NCBI GenBank assembly: GCA_900321655.1
Contig: ONWU01000001.1
Location: 1-64,000, forward strand
From: an uncultured Bacteroidales bacterium
GTDB taxonomy: Bacteria; Bacteroidota; Bacteroidia; Bacteroidales; UBA932
Direction: 5' to 3'
Length of the DNA stretch: 64,000 bases
Positions 42,817 to 50,843 of this stretch are shown here, one piece after another (positions within the stretch are counted from its first letter, which is position 1; the number at the start of each line of letters is the position of its first letter). The notes under the pieces were generated by a model. It was not told the origin of the DNA, made no database searches, and worked only from the letters and a program-made list of their open reading frames with translations. The position numbers and the translations under genes are program-made.

Positions 42817-43743
42817 CTATTTTCTGGAGTATGCGTCCAGACGGGCCTGGGCACTGGCCCGGTCGGTTTCGGTGGCGCCGTTCAAAGCCATCATTTCCAG
42901 ATACTTCTTCTCCAGTTTCACATCCTTTTTGGTGCGGGCCAGGAGGATGCCGTTTTTAAGGGCCGTCATATCCTTGGGATCTTTCTTGAGCACCTGGTCA
43001 AAGTACTTCTGGGCCTTTTTGTAATCCTTCTGGGTAAGGTAGTAACTGCCCAGGTTGTTCAGAAAGAGGGGCTCATCCTTGCAGTAGGTGAGAAGGTACT
43101 CGGAAAAAGTCTTGAAGGCTTGGGAGCCGCCGGGGGTGCCCAGCCGGAAAAGGGCCACGCAGTAATCCTGCATAAAGGCCTTGAACTGCTCTTCGTTCAC
43201 TTCTCCGAGACCCTCGTACACCCAGGCGGGGTGCTGTTTGAAGTGGCGGTCTGCAAGGGCCTTGAGCTGCTGGAGGGTCATATCCGGGTTGCCCTGTTCG
43301 AAGGCCATCATGGCGTCCAGTTTTACCAGGCGGTAGTCCAGATGGTCCGGGGCGGCGGCAATGGCCTGGTCTATGGCCAGGTTGGCCTGGGCGTAGAGCT
43401 CTTCGTCAAAGTCCGTGACTTCGAAATAGTTGCACTTGTTGCCCAGGGAATCCGTCATGGGGAGGAGGGGCTCCCGGCCCAGGTAGCGGTCTACGGGCTT
43501 CTGCTCCAGCCGGGTGGTCTGGCAGCGGGCATAGCAGAAACTGAAGCGGGCCAGCATCTGCTGCACGTCCTCCGGATAGGCCTCCTGCCAGCGGTTCAGG
43601 AGAGTTTCCACCCCCACGCCGGCCGCACCCACGCGGCTGACGAGGTTGTTGTAGCGACGCAGGAACTCTTCCTGCGTGTAAGTTTCCTGGGCCGATACAC
43701 TGAGGGCCGCCAGGGAAAGGAGTATGACAAGAATTCGTTTCAT
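42817..43743 (-). CDS. Secreted TPR protein
   Basis: 308 residues from ATG 43743, which overlaps the methylase stop as ATGA; the long frame upstream lies inside that gene and is discarded. Signal peptide MKRILVILLSLAALSVSAQE. The C-terminal half has TPR-like repeats (FLNNLGSYYLTQKDYKKAQK, YFDQVLKKDPKDMTALKNGI, LLARTKKDVKLEKKYLEMMA). The N-terminal half, including FSFCYARCQTTRLEQKPVDR, is helical and unassigned. Probably a periplasmic scaffold; the partner is unknown. Last gene of the SRPBCC-methylase-TPR operon. Confidence 0.8.
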   Translation of the reverse strand: MKRILVILLSLAALSVSAQETYTQEEFLRRYNNLVSRVGAAGVGVETLLNRWQEAYPEDVQQMLARFSFCYARCQTTRLEQKPVDRYLGREPLLPMTDSLGNKCNYFEVTDFDEELYAQANLAIDQAIAAAPDHLDYRLVKLDAMMAFEQGNPDMTLQQLKALADRHFKQHPAWVYEGLGEVNEEQFKAFMQDYCVALFRLGTPGGSQAFKTFSEYLLTYCKDEPLFLNNLGSYYLTQKDYKKAQKYFDQVLKKDPKDMTALKNGILLARTKKDVKLEKKYLEMMALNGATETDRASAQARLDAYSRK

Positions 43744-44912
43744 CGAATATCCATTTTGATTCTTTTGGCTTTGGGATAGAGGTTGTTGCAGCGTTTTCCG
43801 AGGTTCTTCCCCGGGCCCAGGGCCTGTCCCTGGAAGCCGATGGTGACGGGACCCAGCGGAGCGTCTTCCGGAAGCACGACGGCATCTCCGTGAAGGTACC
43901 TCAGCGCGGTCTCCCGGTCTACGTTCACCAGCGGCGCATCCGGTGTGCACCGGGACCCCGTGGTGCACACGGAGGCGGGTTTTGGAGCGGTCCGTGTGCG
44001 CTGGAAGGTTCCTGTGCACACGGAGCTGTCTCCCTGTTTGCGGAGCGCGGCCACGTACTGCCCTTCTCCCGGAACCAGGCCGGGAAGAAGCACCTGCCCC
44101 AGGCGGGTGGCCGTCACAGGCGGGAAATCCGGCAGCGGAAGCACATCGGCCCCCAACTCCCGGGCTATCCACTCCACAGTATCATCGTTCTCGAAGTGAT
44201 TGAAGGTGCAGGTGGAGTACAGCAGGATGCCTCCGGGCCGGAGCGTGGGCCAGATGTCGCTGAGGATACGCCGGGAGCGCGCTGCGCAGAATTCCACCGT
44301 TTTCAGGGACCATTCGGCCACGGCCTGGGCATCCTTGCGGAACATCCCTTCTCCGGAGCAGGGGACATCGGCCAGGATGACATCGAAAAGCGGGGCGTCC
44401 CCAAAGGCCGACGGATCCCGCGAGACCGTGCTTACGCAGGGGTCTCCCCAGGTTTCCACGTTGCTGCAGAGAATGGAATAGCGGTTGCGCATAACTTCGT
44501 TGGCCACCAGGTGGAAAGCATCCCCGAAGCGTTCGCGCAGGGACGCGGCCAGGTCTGTGGTTTTGCCACCGGGTGCGGCGCAGAGGTCCAGGACCTGGCA
44601 GCCGGGCTGAAGGAAGTCTGTTACCTGCCGGAAAATATGGCCGACATACATGGCCGAAGTGTCCTGCACGTAGTAGCATCCGGCGTGGAAAAAAGGGTCC
44701 AGGGTGAAGACGGGGCGCTCTTTCAGAAGATAGCCGTAGGGACTCCAGGGCACGGGGGTGGCGTCCGGGAAGGGACACTCCCTGAGCTTGGCGGGGTTCA
44801 GGCGGACAGATACGGAAGGGGGCGCTTCCAGCGCCTCCTGCACCGTCCGGGCCCTTTCCGGGCCGGCCGATTCTGTCAGCAGTGCCTTGAAATCTTCCGG
44901 GAGGGAGGTCAT
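43740..44912 (-). CDS. NOL1/NOP2/Sun (RsmF-like) RNA cytosine-5 methyltransferase
   Basis: 390 residues from ATG 44912, whose ATGA overlaps the SRPBCC stop; a GTG at 44921 is the other option. SAM motif I is CQVLDLCAAPGGKTTDLAAS, the PCSGEGMFRKD motif carries one conserved Cys, and ILLYSTCTFNHFEND holds the catalytic Cys. The N-terminal PUA-like start (SVRLNPAKLRECPFPDATPV) and the C-terminal domain (DRETALRYLHGDAVVLPEDA, GPVTIGFQGQALGPGKNLGK, RCNNLYPKAKRIK) match RsmF/YebU-type 16S rRNA m5C methylases. The linker between them is unusual: it contains SVCTGTF and SVCTTGSRCTPDA, derived from palindromic GTGCACAC repeats (43943-44024). Confidence 0.93.
   Translation of the reverse strand: MTSLPEDFKALLTESAGPERARTVQEALEAPPSVSVRLNPAKLRECPFPDATPVPWSPYGYLLKERPVFTLDPFFHAGCYYVQDTSAMYVGHIFRQVTDFLQPGCQVLDLCAAPGGKTTDLAASLRERFGDAFHLVANEVMRNRYSILCSNVETWGDPCVSTVSRDPSAFGDAPLFDVILADVPCSGEGMFRKDAQAVAEWSLKTVEFCAARSRRILSDIWPTLRPGGILLYSTCTFNHFENDDTVEWIARELGADVLPLPDFPPVTATRLGQVLLPGLVPGEGQYVAALRKQGDSSVCTGTFQRTRTAPKPASVCTTGSRCTPDAPLVNVDRETALRYLHGDAVVLPEDAPLGPVTIGFQGQALGPGKNLGKRCNNLYPKAKRIKMDIR
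43943..44024 (-). repeat. Palindromic GTGCACAC repeats inside the rRNA methylase gene
   Basis: Inverted repeat GTGTGCACC (43943-43951) and GGTGCACAC (43962-43970), and a direct repeat of GTGCACACGGA at 43963-43973 and 44014-44024, with a related CCGTGTGCGC at 43992-44001. All in frame, encoding a Cys/Thr/Arg-rich linker not expected in this family. Confidence 0.7.
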
Positions 44913-45355
44913 TTCATCCACTGCTGAGCGTCGAAACCTTCCGGCATCTTGCCGTTGGAAGCGTCTACCAGGCCGTCCACCACCTTGTCCAGGGCTTCCT
45001 GGATTTTGCCGGAGAGCATCATCTTCATCATCAGGTTAAGGTCTGCCTCCAGGGTTATCCAGAAGTCTGTGTGATAGGGGTTTTCCGCAGCGGGTTCGAA
45101 ATGGACCACAATGTGGAAGGCGAAGGGCGCGCCGTAGTCTACCAGCTCTATGCGGGAGTAGGGAACCCTCTGGTGCACCTTGACACCAATGTTGAAGCCC
45201 TGCACCGTGGCGGTGAGGGTGTCCATGTCGGCCGTAATCATCTCCCTTTTGTCTTCCGGCAGCATCCTGGCGAAATTGCTCAGGTCCGTAAAAGACATAT
45301 ACAACTCGTAGGGCTGACGGGACACGATTCCGTGCTTGCTTTCTATATTGGTCAT
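44909..45355 (-). CDS. SRPBCC-fold protein
   Basis: 148 residues. The pattern VSRQPYELYMSFTDLSNFAR, TADMDTLTATVQGFNIGVKV, RVPYSRIELVDYGAPFAFHI, WITLEADLNLMMKMMLSGKI and LDKVVDGLVDASNGK is that of the SRPBCC (START/Bet v1-like) fold: an initial strand-helix, a beta-sheet and a long C-terminal helix. Family members bind lipids or other hydrophobic ligands; the ligand is unknown. Head of the SRPBCC-methylase-TPR operon; ATGA overlap with the methylase gene. Confidence 0.8.
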   Translation of the reverse strand: MTNIESKHGIVSRQPYELYMSFTDLSNFARMLPEDKREMITADMDTLTATVQGFNIGVKVHQRVPYSRIELVDYGAPFAFHIVVHFEPAAENPYHTDFWITLEADLNLMMKMMLSGKIQEALDKVVDGLVDASNGKMPEGFDAQQWMK

Positions 45356-45362
45356 AATTTTC

Positions 45363-45370
45363 TATCTTTG
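45363..45370 (+). promoter_or_regulatory. -7 box (TATCTTTG) for the NUDIX gene
   Basis: Exact TAnnTTTG match, 24 bases before ATG 45395. Faces the minus-strand box at 45378-45385. Confidence 0.6.
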
Positions 45371-45377
45371 TGCGTTG

Positions 45378-45385
45378 CAAAGTTA
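45378..45385 (-). promoter_or_regulatory. -7 box (TAACTTTG) for the SRPBCC operon
   Basis: CAAAGTTA on the plus strand, 22 bases upstream of ATG 45355. Its expected start point falls within the opposite promoter. Confidence 0.5.
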
Positions 45386-45394
45386 ACAAAAATC

Positions 45395-46006
45395 ATGCAC
45401 AAAATTTACTTCGAGAAGCGTTGCATCATCATTTGTTCCCCCGAGGAGGAAGCCCTGGCAGACCCGAACTCCGTGGAGTTCCATATGGGAGACAAGGTAG
45501 ACATCGGCGCCCTGGTGAGAATGTTCGAGGTGCAGGACACCCTTTCCCGCATCTACATCCCCTCTACGGACATAGAGCAAAGCTACCGGAGAATCTGTGC
45601 AGAGTTCAGGGAGGTGACGGCCGCGGGAGGGCTGGTTTCCAACCGCCGCGGAGACTACCTTCTCATTTCCCGAAACGGGCTGTGGGATCTTCCCAAGGGC
45701 CATCAGGAAGCCGGAGAAGACATAGAGGTATGTGCCGTGAGGGAAGTCCAGGAAGAAACCGGTGTGGACCAGCTGCAGCTGCGCCGGCTCATCTGCATCA
45801 CGGACCACGTGTATTTCCGGAACAATCTGTGGCACCTCAAACACACCTGGTGGTACGATATGCTGTATACAGACCCCACCAACCTTACGCCCCAGCGGGA
45901 AGAAGACATTACCAAAGCGGCCTGGGTGGCCAAGAGCTCCCTGCCGCCTTTCCTCAAAAACACCTATCCTTCCATTCAGGAAGTCTTCCGGGAAGCAAGG
46001 ATCTAG
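45395..46006 (+). CDS. NUDIX hydrolase
   Basis: 203 residues from ATG 45395. The Nudix box is complete at about 102-124: GHQEAGEDIEVCAVREVQEETGV fits G-x5-E-x7-REuxEExGu. An N-terminal extension of about 75 residues (MHKIYFEKRCIIICSPEEEA) precedes the domain, as in Bacteroidota NUDIX proteins of unknown substrate. The C-terminal part DITKAAWVAKSSLPPFLKNT follows. Hydrolyses a nucleoside diphosphate linked to some moiety; the substrate cannot be read. Its stop overlaps that of the BASS-type transporter (CTAG, 46003-46006). Confidence 0.93.
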   Translation: MHKIYFEKRCIIICSPEEEALADPNSVEFHMGDKVDIGALVRMFEVQDTLSRIYIPSTDIEQSYRRICAEFREVTAAGGLVSNRRGDYLLISRNGLWDLPKGHQEAGEDIEVCAVREVQEETGVDQLQLRRLICITDHVYFRNNLWHLKHTWWYDMLYTDPTNLTPQREEDITKAAWVAKSSLPPFLKNTYPSIQEVFREARI

Positions 46007-46959
46007 AGCTTCTCCTGCTCTTTCCGGTAAAGTTCCCAGGAATTGTAGAGATTCTGCCAGATGGCATACAGACCGCCGGCCACGGAGGTGACGGGTGTCA
46101 TGTAATTGTACCCCAGCCAGATGAGGAAACCGGTGTTCTTCTGGCCCAGGGCCTGGCCGGCGGTGAGATTGTCCACCGCGTCCTTCTGCATGCGGTGTCC
46201 GGTAAAGAACTGGAGGGCGCAGGAGAGGACGGAAATCACCACGATGCCGCCGAAAGCCCAGGGGCCCAGGTGGCTCAGGAGCAGCGCCCGGGTAGAGAGC
46301 ACCATGGCCAGGGTGAGCCCCACGCCCCAGATAAAGAAGGAGTTGGGGGCCCAGCGCATCAGGCGCCGCTGCAGCCGGGGGAGGGTGTAGCGGACCAGCC
46401 AGGCCAGCAGCCCGGGCAGGATGAGCACGGGGAAAACCTGGAGGGCAAGATGTCCCACATAGGCCCAGAAGCCCATTTGGGCCGACGGATTCACCAGGGG
46501 AATCACCAGCGGAATCAAGAAGGTTCCGGCCAGGTTGATAATCACCAAATAGGTGACGGTTCCCGCCAGGTGGCCGCCCAGCCGGTCTGTGATAACACCT
46601 GCGGCCGATGCGGTGGGGCAGATGAAACACAGCATGGCGCATTCCAGCAGCATGCAGAGGGTGCTGCCGGATTCCGTGAACAGGACGCCCAGGGCGAAAA
46701 GCAGGAACAGGCCCACCTGCAAGGCCAGGGCCTTCAGGTGCCAGGACTTGAACTGGAGGTCGTGCGGGGAAATCTTCACAAACTGGAAGAACAGAAGGGT
46801 GGCAATGACCAGCCGCTGCCCTTCCGAAGCCGCCAGGTGCAGCCATTTTCCGTACGGGTGCAGGGCCCCCGTGAAATGGTACATCAAATAGAGGCTGATG
46901 CCCAGCACGATGGCGGCGGGCAGCATCCACTCCCGTATGATCCTACCCCATTTACTCAT
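46003..46959 (-). CDS. Bile acid:sodium symporter (BASS)-like transporter
   Basis: 318 residues with nine or ten membrane helices, such as MLPAAIVLGISLYLMYHF, ALALQVGLFLLFALGVLF, VTYLVIINLAGTFLIPLVIP and AFGGIVVISVLSCALQFFTG. Typical family segments are CMLLECAMLCFICPTASAAG (first discontinuous helix) and GQALGQKNTGFLIWLGYNYM, then TPVTSVAGGLYAIWQNLYNS. Substrate unknown; such proteins import organic anions with sodium. Upstream overlap of 8 bases with the YczE-like gene suggests joint expression. Confidence 0.85.
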   Translation of the reverse strand: MSKWGRIIREWMLPAAIVLGISLYLMYHFTGALHPYGKWLHLAASEGQRLVIATLLFFQFVKISPHDLQFKSWHLKALALQVGLFLLFALGVLFTESGSTLCMLLECAMLCFICPTASAAGVITDRLGGHLAGTVTYLVIINLAGTFLIPLVIPLVNPSAQMGFWAYVGHLALQVFPVLILPGLLAWLVRYTLPRLQRRLMRWAPNSFFIWGVGLTLAMVLSTRALLLSHLGPWAFGGIVVISVLSCALQFFTGHRMQKDAVDNLTAGQALGQKNTGFLIWLGYNYMTPVTSVAGGLYAIWQNLYNSWELYRKEQEKL

Positions 46960-47629
46960 GGGAGGAGACCATCGGCCCGAAAAGTTTTTCCACGAAGGGG
47001 TCTGTCAGGCGCATACAGATGCCCGTGAGAAGGGCCAGGATAAGGGTTCCCTCGCGGATAACCACGGTGGTGCCGTTGCCGGTAAGGAGGCCGAAGGCAA
47101 ACCAGGAGAAGGCCACGGTGATGAGCACGAAAGCCACATCAAAAAGCACTTTCATAGTGCTGAAAGGCTTCTGGAGGGTGTCGGAGAGTACCACCACAGT
47201 CTGGTCTCCGGCCAGGATCCAGCCTTTTCCCACCACTTCCAGCTTGATGCCGATGGCGGTCAGGAGCACGCCCAGAAGGCAAAGCCCGATCTGGGCCGGA
47301 TAGCTGGTGCAGGGAGTGAAGGCGTCGAACAGCCAGATGGCGGCGTCGCACATATAGCCGAAGACAAAGGCGGCGGGAATCTGCATCAGATACTCCAGCC
47401 TGAATTTCTTTCTGAGGATGGCCATCTGCAGCAGGATGAGCACCAGGTGCATCATCCAGGTGAAAGTGCCCACGCTGATGCCTTCCCACCGCAGGTTGAG
47501 GATGGTGGGTGGGCAGGAGGGAGGAGATATCCCCAGATTGGATTTGATGGAAATGCCCACGCCCAGGGCTACGATGACAAGGCCCAGGGTGGAGATTCCG
47601 TATCGGATGGCTATCTGTTTAGCGCGCAT
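46952..47629 (-). CDS. YczE/DUF6198-like integral membrane protein
   Basis: 225 residues from ATG 47629 (ORF open to 47653). Five to six helices: YGISTLGLVIVALGVGISIK, WMMHLVLILLQMAILRKKF, QIGLCLLGVLLTAIGIKLEV, VLFDVAFVLITVAFSWFAFG and EGTLILALLTGICMRLTDPF. The NLGISPPSCPPTILNLRWEG and GISVGTFTWMMHL segments resemble the YczE/YitT group of membrane proteins of unknown function. It is translationally linked to the BASS-like gene. A near-consensus box (GATATTTG on the minus strand) lies at 47651-47658. Confidence 0.78.
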   Translation of the reverse strand: MRAKQIAIRYGISTLGLVIVALGVGISIKSNLGISPPSCPPTILNLRWEGISVGTFTWMMHLVLILLQMAILRKKFRLEYLMQIPAAFVFGYMCDAAIWLFDAFTPCTSYPAQIGLCLLGVLLTAIGIKLEVVGKGWILAGDQTVVVLSDTLQKPFSTMKVLFDVAFVLITVAFSWFAFGLLTGNGTTVVIREGTLILALLTGICMRLTDPFVEKLFGPMVSSHE

Positions 47630-47670
47630 AAAAACTCGACATTGGGGGTGCAAATATCCGCATTATTGTG

Positions 47671-47678
47671 TAATTTTG
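47671..47678 (+). promoter_or_regulatory. -7 box (TAATTTTG) for the M13 peptidase gene
   Basis: Exact TAnnTTTG match, 37 bases before ATG 47716. Confidence 0.5.
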
Positions 47679-47715
47679 CAAATTCGTGTTCTTACTATTA
47701 TTTAATTGTTGTTCT

Positions 47716-49725
47716 ATGAAAAAGTCATTGATCATCATGATGTCTCTCCTTTCCTTTGCGGCTTGCGGCCCCAAGACTGGAGCTCCTGCACTGGATCTCA
47801 CAGACCTGGACACCACCGCCAGCCCCAAGACAGACTTCTACCAGTATGCCACCGGCGGCTGGCAGGTAAAGAATCCGCTTCGTCCGGAATTCTCCCGTTA
47901 CGGCAGCTTCGACGCCATCCGTGAGCGCACCCAGGAAAACCTCAATGCCCTCTTTGAGAGTATGACCACCCTGGACGCCAAGCCCGGCACCGTAGACCAG
48001 AAAATCTCGGACCTTTACAAGATGGCCCTGGATTCCACCACCCGCAACAACCTGGGTGTCCAGCCCATCCTTCCCTATATCGCAGAAATCCAGGCGGTCC
48101 AGTCCAAGGATGAACTGGCCACCCTCCTGGGCAAGATGAATCTCTACGGAGAAGGCGGTTTCTTCGGAGCCGGCGTTGAGGCCGATCTGGCCAACAGCGA
48201 AGTACAGGTCCTGTATCTGGGCCAGGGCGGCCTGGGTATGGGAGACAGGGACTATTACCTGCTGGATACCAACAAGGAACTGAAAGAAGGTTACAAGGCT
48301 TTCCTGGTGAAGGTCCTGAACCTGGCCGGCATTGAGAATGCCCAGGATGTGATGGAGAAGGATATGGTAGTGGAAGATGCCATCGCCGCCTATTCCTGGA
48401 CCCGTGAGAAGAACCGCGATATGCAGGCCATCTACAACCCTATGTCTACCGATGAGATTGTCAAGGCCTGGCCCGGCATCCGCTTCGGCCTGCTTTGCGA
48501 GGCAGCCGGCATTCCCGCCCAGGACAAGGTGATCGTGCAGCAGCCTTCCTACTTCCAGGAGATGTCCCAGTTCTTTGAAAAGACTCCTCTGGAAACCCTC
48601 AAGGCCTATCTGCTGTGCCAGTTTGTGAGCGGCCAGTGCAGCGCCCTCAGCGATGATTTCTACACCGCCAGCTGGGAGTTCTTCTCCCACCAGATGGCCG
48701 GTGCCCAGGAGCAGCAGCCCCGCTGGAAGCGTGCTATGAGCGTTCCCAACAGCCTGCTGGGAGAAGCCGTGGGTGAAATGTATGTGAGCCGTTACTTCCC
48801 GGAGAGCTCCAAGCAGAAGATGGTGGCCCTGGTGGAGAACCTGCGTACCGCCCTGGGAGAGCATATCGACGCTCTGGAGTGGATGGGTGACACCACCAAG
48901 GTGCGTGCCCGCGAGAAGCTGGCCGCCTTCACCGTAAAGATCGGCTATCCCGACAAGTGGAAAGACTACAGCACCCTGGAGATCAATCCCGAGAACTCCT
49001 ATTACGAGAACCTCCGCAACGCCAGCGCCTGGTATGTGAAGGACAATCTTTCCAAGCTGGGCAAGCCCACGGACAAGACCGAATGGGGTATGACTCCCCA
49101 GACGGTGAATGCCTACTACAATCCCACCACCAATGAGATTTGCTTCCCGGCTGCCATCCTCCAGAAGCCCTTCTTCGATCCCGAGGCCGATGAGCCCGTG
49201 AACTACGGCGGCATCGGCGTGGTCATCGGCCACGAAATGTCCCACGGCTTCGACGACCAGGGCTCTATGTTCGACGCCCACGGCAATATGGTAAACTGGT
49301 GGACGGAGGCCGACAAGGCCAAGTTCGACGCCCTGGGCAACAAGCTGGTGGCCCAGTTTGACGAGGTGGAGATCCTGCCTGGCGTTCACGCCAACGGCCG
49401 GTACACCCTGGGTGAGAACATCGGAGACCACGGCGGCCTTTCCATCGCCTTCTCCGCTATGGAGAACGCCACGGCCGGCAAGAAAGACCCGATGATCGAC
49501 GGCTTCACCCGTGCCCAGCGCTTCTACCTGAGCTATGGCGCCATCTGGGCCCAGAACATCACAGACCAGGAGAAGGCCCGTCTTACCAATATAGACCCGC
49601 ACTCCCTGGCTAAAAACCGCGTGAATGTGTCCGTGAGGAACTTCCAGAGCTTCTTCGACGCCTGGGATATCCACGAGGGAGACGCTATGTTCCGTCCTGA
49701 GGAAGAGCGCGTTCACATTTGGTAG
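47716..49725 (+). CDS. pepO: M13 family zinc metallopeptidase (PepO-like), lipoprotein
   Basis: 669 residues from ATG 47716. Lipoprotein signal MKKSLIIMMSLLSFAACG, lipobox Cys about 17. M13 N-terminal domain with DFYQYATGGWQVKNPLRPEF; catalytic domain with NAYYNPTTNEICFPAAILQK, HEMSH zinc motif at 506-510 (VVIGHEMSHGFDDQGSMFDA), the third ligand in GENIGDHGGLSIAF (Glu567), and the C-terminal signature HSLAKNRVNVSVRNFQSFFD. Neprilysin-like oligopeptidases of this type digest short peptides in the periplasm. Overlaps the downstream permease start by 7 bases. Confidence 0.96.
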   Translation: MKKSLIIMMSLLSFAACGPKTGAPALDLTDLDTTASPKTDFYQYATGGWQVKNPLRPEFSRYGSFDAIRERTQENLNALFESMTTLDAKPGTVDQKISDLYKMALDSTTRNNLGVQPILPYIAEIQAVQSKDELATLLGKMNLYGEGGFFGAGVEADLANSEVQVLYLGQGGLGMGDRDYYLLDTNKELKEGYKAFLVKVLNLAGIENAQDVMEKDMVVEDAIAAYSWTREKNRDMQAIYNPMSTDEIVKAWPGIRFGLLCEAAGIPAQDKVIVQQPSYFQEMSQFFEKTPLETLKAYLLCQFVSGQCSALSDDFYTASWEFFSHQMAGAQEQQPRWKRAMSVPNSLLGEAVGEMYVSRYFPESSKQKMVALVENLRTALGEHIDALEWMGDTTKVRAREKLAAFTVKIGYPDKWKDYSTLEINPENSYYENLRNASAWYVKDNLSKLGKPTDKTEWGMTPQTVNAYYNPTTNEICFPAAILQKPFFDPEADEPVNYGGIGVVIGHEMSHGFDDQGSMFDAHGNMVNWWTEADKAKFDALGNKLVAQFDEVEILPGVHANGRYTLGENIGDHGGLSIAFSAMENATAGKKDPMIDGFTRAQRFYLSYGAIWAQNITDQEKARLTNIDPHSLAKNRVNVSVRNFQSFFDAWDIHEGDAMFRPEEERVHIW

Positions 49726-50843
49726 CGGAGCGCTTCATATCGCGTAAACTCAAATTTCAGGGAAACGTGGCGGCGATAGCTATCGCCGTCAGTTTCTTTG
49801 TCATCATCGTGGCTGTGGCCGTCAGCTCCGGATTCCGGAATGAAATCCGGGAGGGAGTGGCGGCCATGACCGGCGATGTCAGCATCAGCCCCTTCCCGTC
49901 CGGGGCCGATGAACCCGAATCCCTTCCGGTGCACCTGGAGGAAGAATCGGCCATCCTTTCCCTTCCCGGGGTAAAGGACATCACGCCTGTGGTGGTAAGG
50001 GCGGGTATCGTTAAAAACGGAGACACCGTCCACGGGGTTATGGTCAAGGGAGTCCCTTCCACGGGCCGGGAAAGCCTGGAAGTTTCCATTCCCCAGCGTC
50101 TGAGCGAGATCCTGGGCCTTCAGGAAGGGGACGATTTAACCACTTATTTTGTGGGAGAGAAGCTGCGCGTGAGGAAGTTCCATATAGCGGAAGTCCATCG
50201 GGACCTCGTCGAACTGGACGACAACCTGCTGGTGTATGCCAATCTGGAAGATATGCAGCGCCTGTGCGGCTGGGGGGAGGACAGGGCTTCTTCCCTGGAG
50301 ATACGGCTCTCTGAAAGTGCAGACCAGGAGCTCCTGGCCCTGGAGATAGGAACCCTGGCCGAAGACTATTACGTAAGTTCTTCCCGGAGAACTTATCCGC
50401 AGGTTTTTGACTGGCTCCATCTGCTGGATTTCAATGTTCTCATTATCCTCATCCTGATGACGGTGGTGGCCGGTTTCAATATGGTGAGCGGCCTTCTGAT
50501 CATGCTCCTGAGGAACATTTCCACTGTGGGCACCCTCAAAACCCTGGGGATGGACAACCGCTCCATCGGCCGCCTCTTTGTCCGCATCGGCGCCCGGGCC
50601 GTGTTAAAGGGAATGCTCATCGGCAATGCCGCCGCCCTCCTTTTCTGCCTTCTGCAGGGCACTACGCACCTCATTCCCCTGGACCCTGCCAATTACTTTG
50701 TGAGCTGGGTTCCGGTGAGGGTTCATCTTTTATGGATTCTGGGGGCCGATGCCGTCGCATTCCTCGGCATCCTCCTTCTTCTGTGGATTCCTTCGCGGGT
50801 AATCGCCCGCATCGATCCCGCCCGCACGGTGAAGGCCGATTAG
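49719..50843 (+). CDS. LolC/LolE-type ABC transporter permease (FtsX family)
   Basis: 374 residues. Starts at TTG 49719, read VAERFISRKLKFQGNVAAIA, which matches the (I/V)ERFISRR opening of LolC/E-like permeases; no ATG fits. First membrane helix at about 17-37, MacB-like periplasmic domain (ISPFPSGADEPESLPVHLEE to SSSRRTYPQVFDWLHLLDFN), then three C-terminal helices with the FtsX motif MLLRNISTVGTLKTLGMDNR. Probably releases lipoproteins from the inner membrane or acts in envelope transport; the ATPase partner is not adjacent. The coding end overlaps the convergent transglycosylase (TTAG, 50840-50843). Confidence 0.88.
   Translation: MVAERFISRKLKFQGNVAAIAIAVSFFVIIVAVAVSSGFRNEIREGVAAMTGDVSISPFPSGADEPESLPVHLEEESAILSLPGVKDITPVVVRAGIVKNGDTVHGVMVKGVPSTGRESLEVSIPQRLSEILGLQEGDDLTTYFVGEKLRVRKFHIAEVHRDLVELDDNLLVYANLEDMQRLCGWGEDRASSLEIRLSESADQELLALEIGTLAEDYYVSSSRRTYPQVFDWLHLLDFNVLIILILMTVVAGFNMVSGLLIMLLRNISTVGTLKTLGMDNRSIGRLFVRIGARAVLKGMLIGNAAALLFCLLQGTTHLIPLDPANYFVSWVPVRVHLLWILGADAVAFLGILLLLWIPSRVIARIDPARTVKAD

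Noticed and set aside
47725..49716. 663-codon minus-strand frame opposite the M13 peptidase
   Set aside because: Antisense shadow; the plus-strand protein has the complete M13 motif set.
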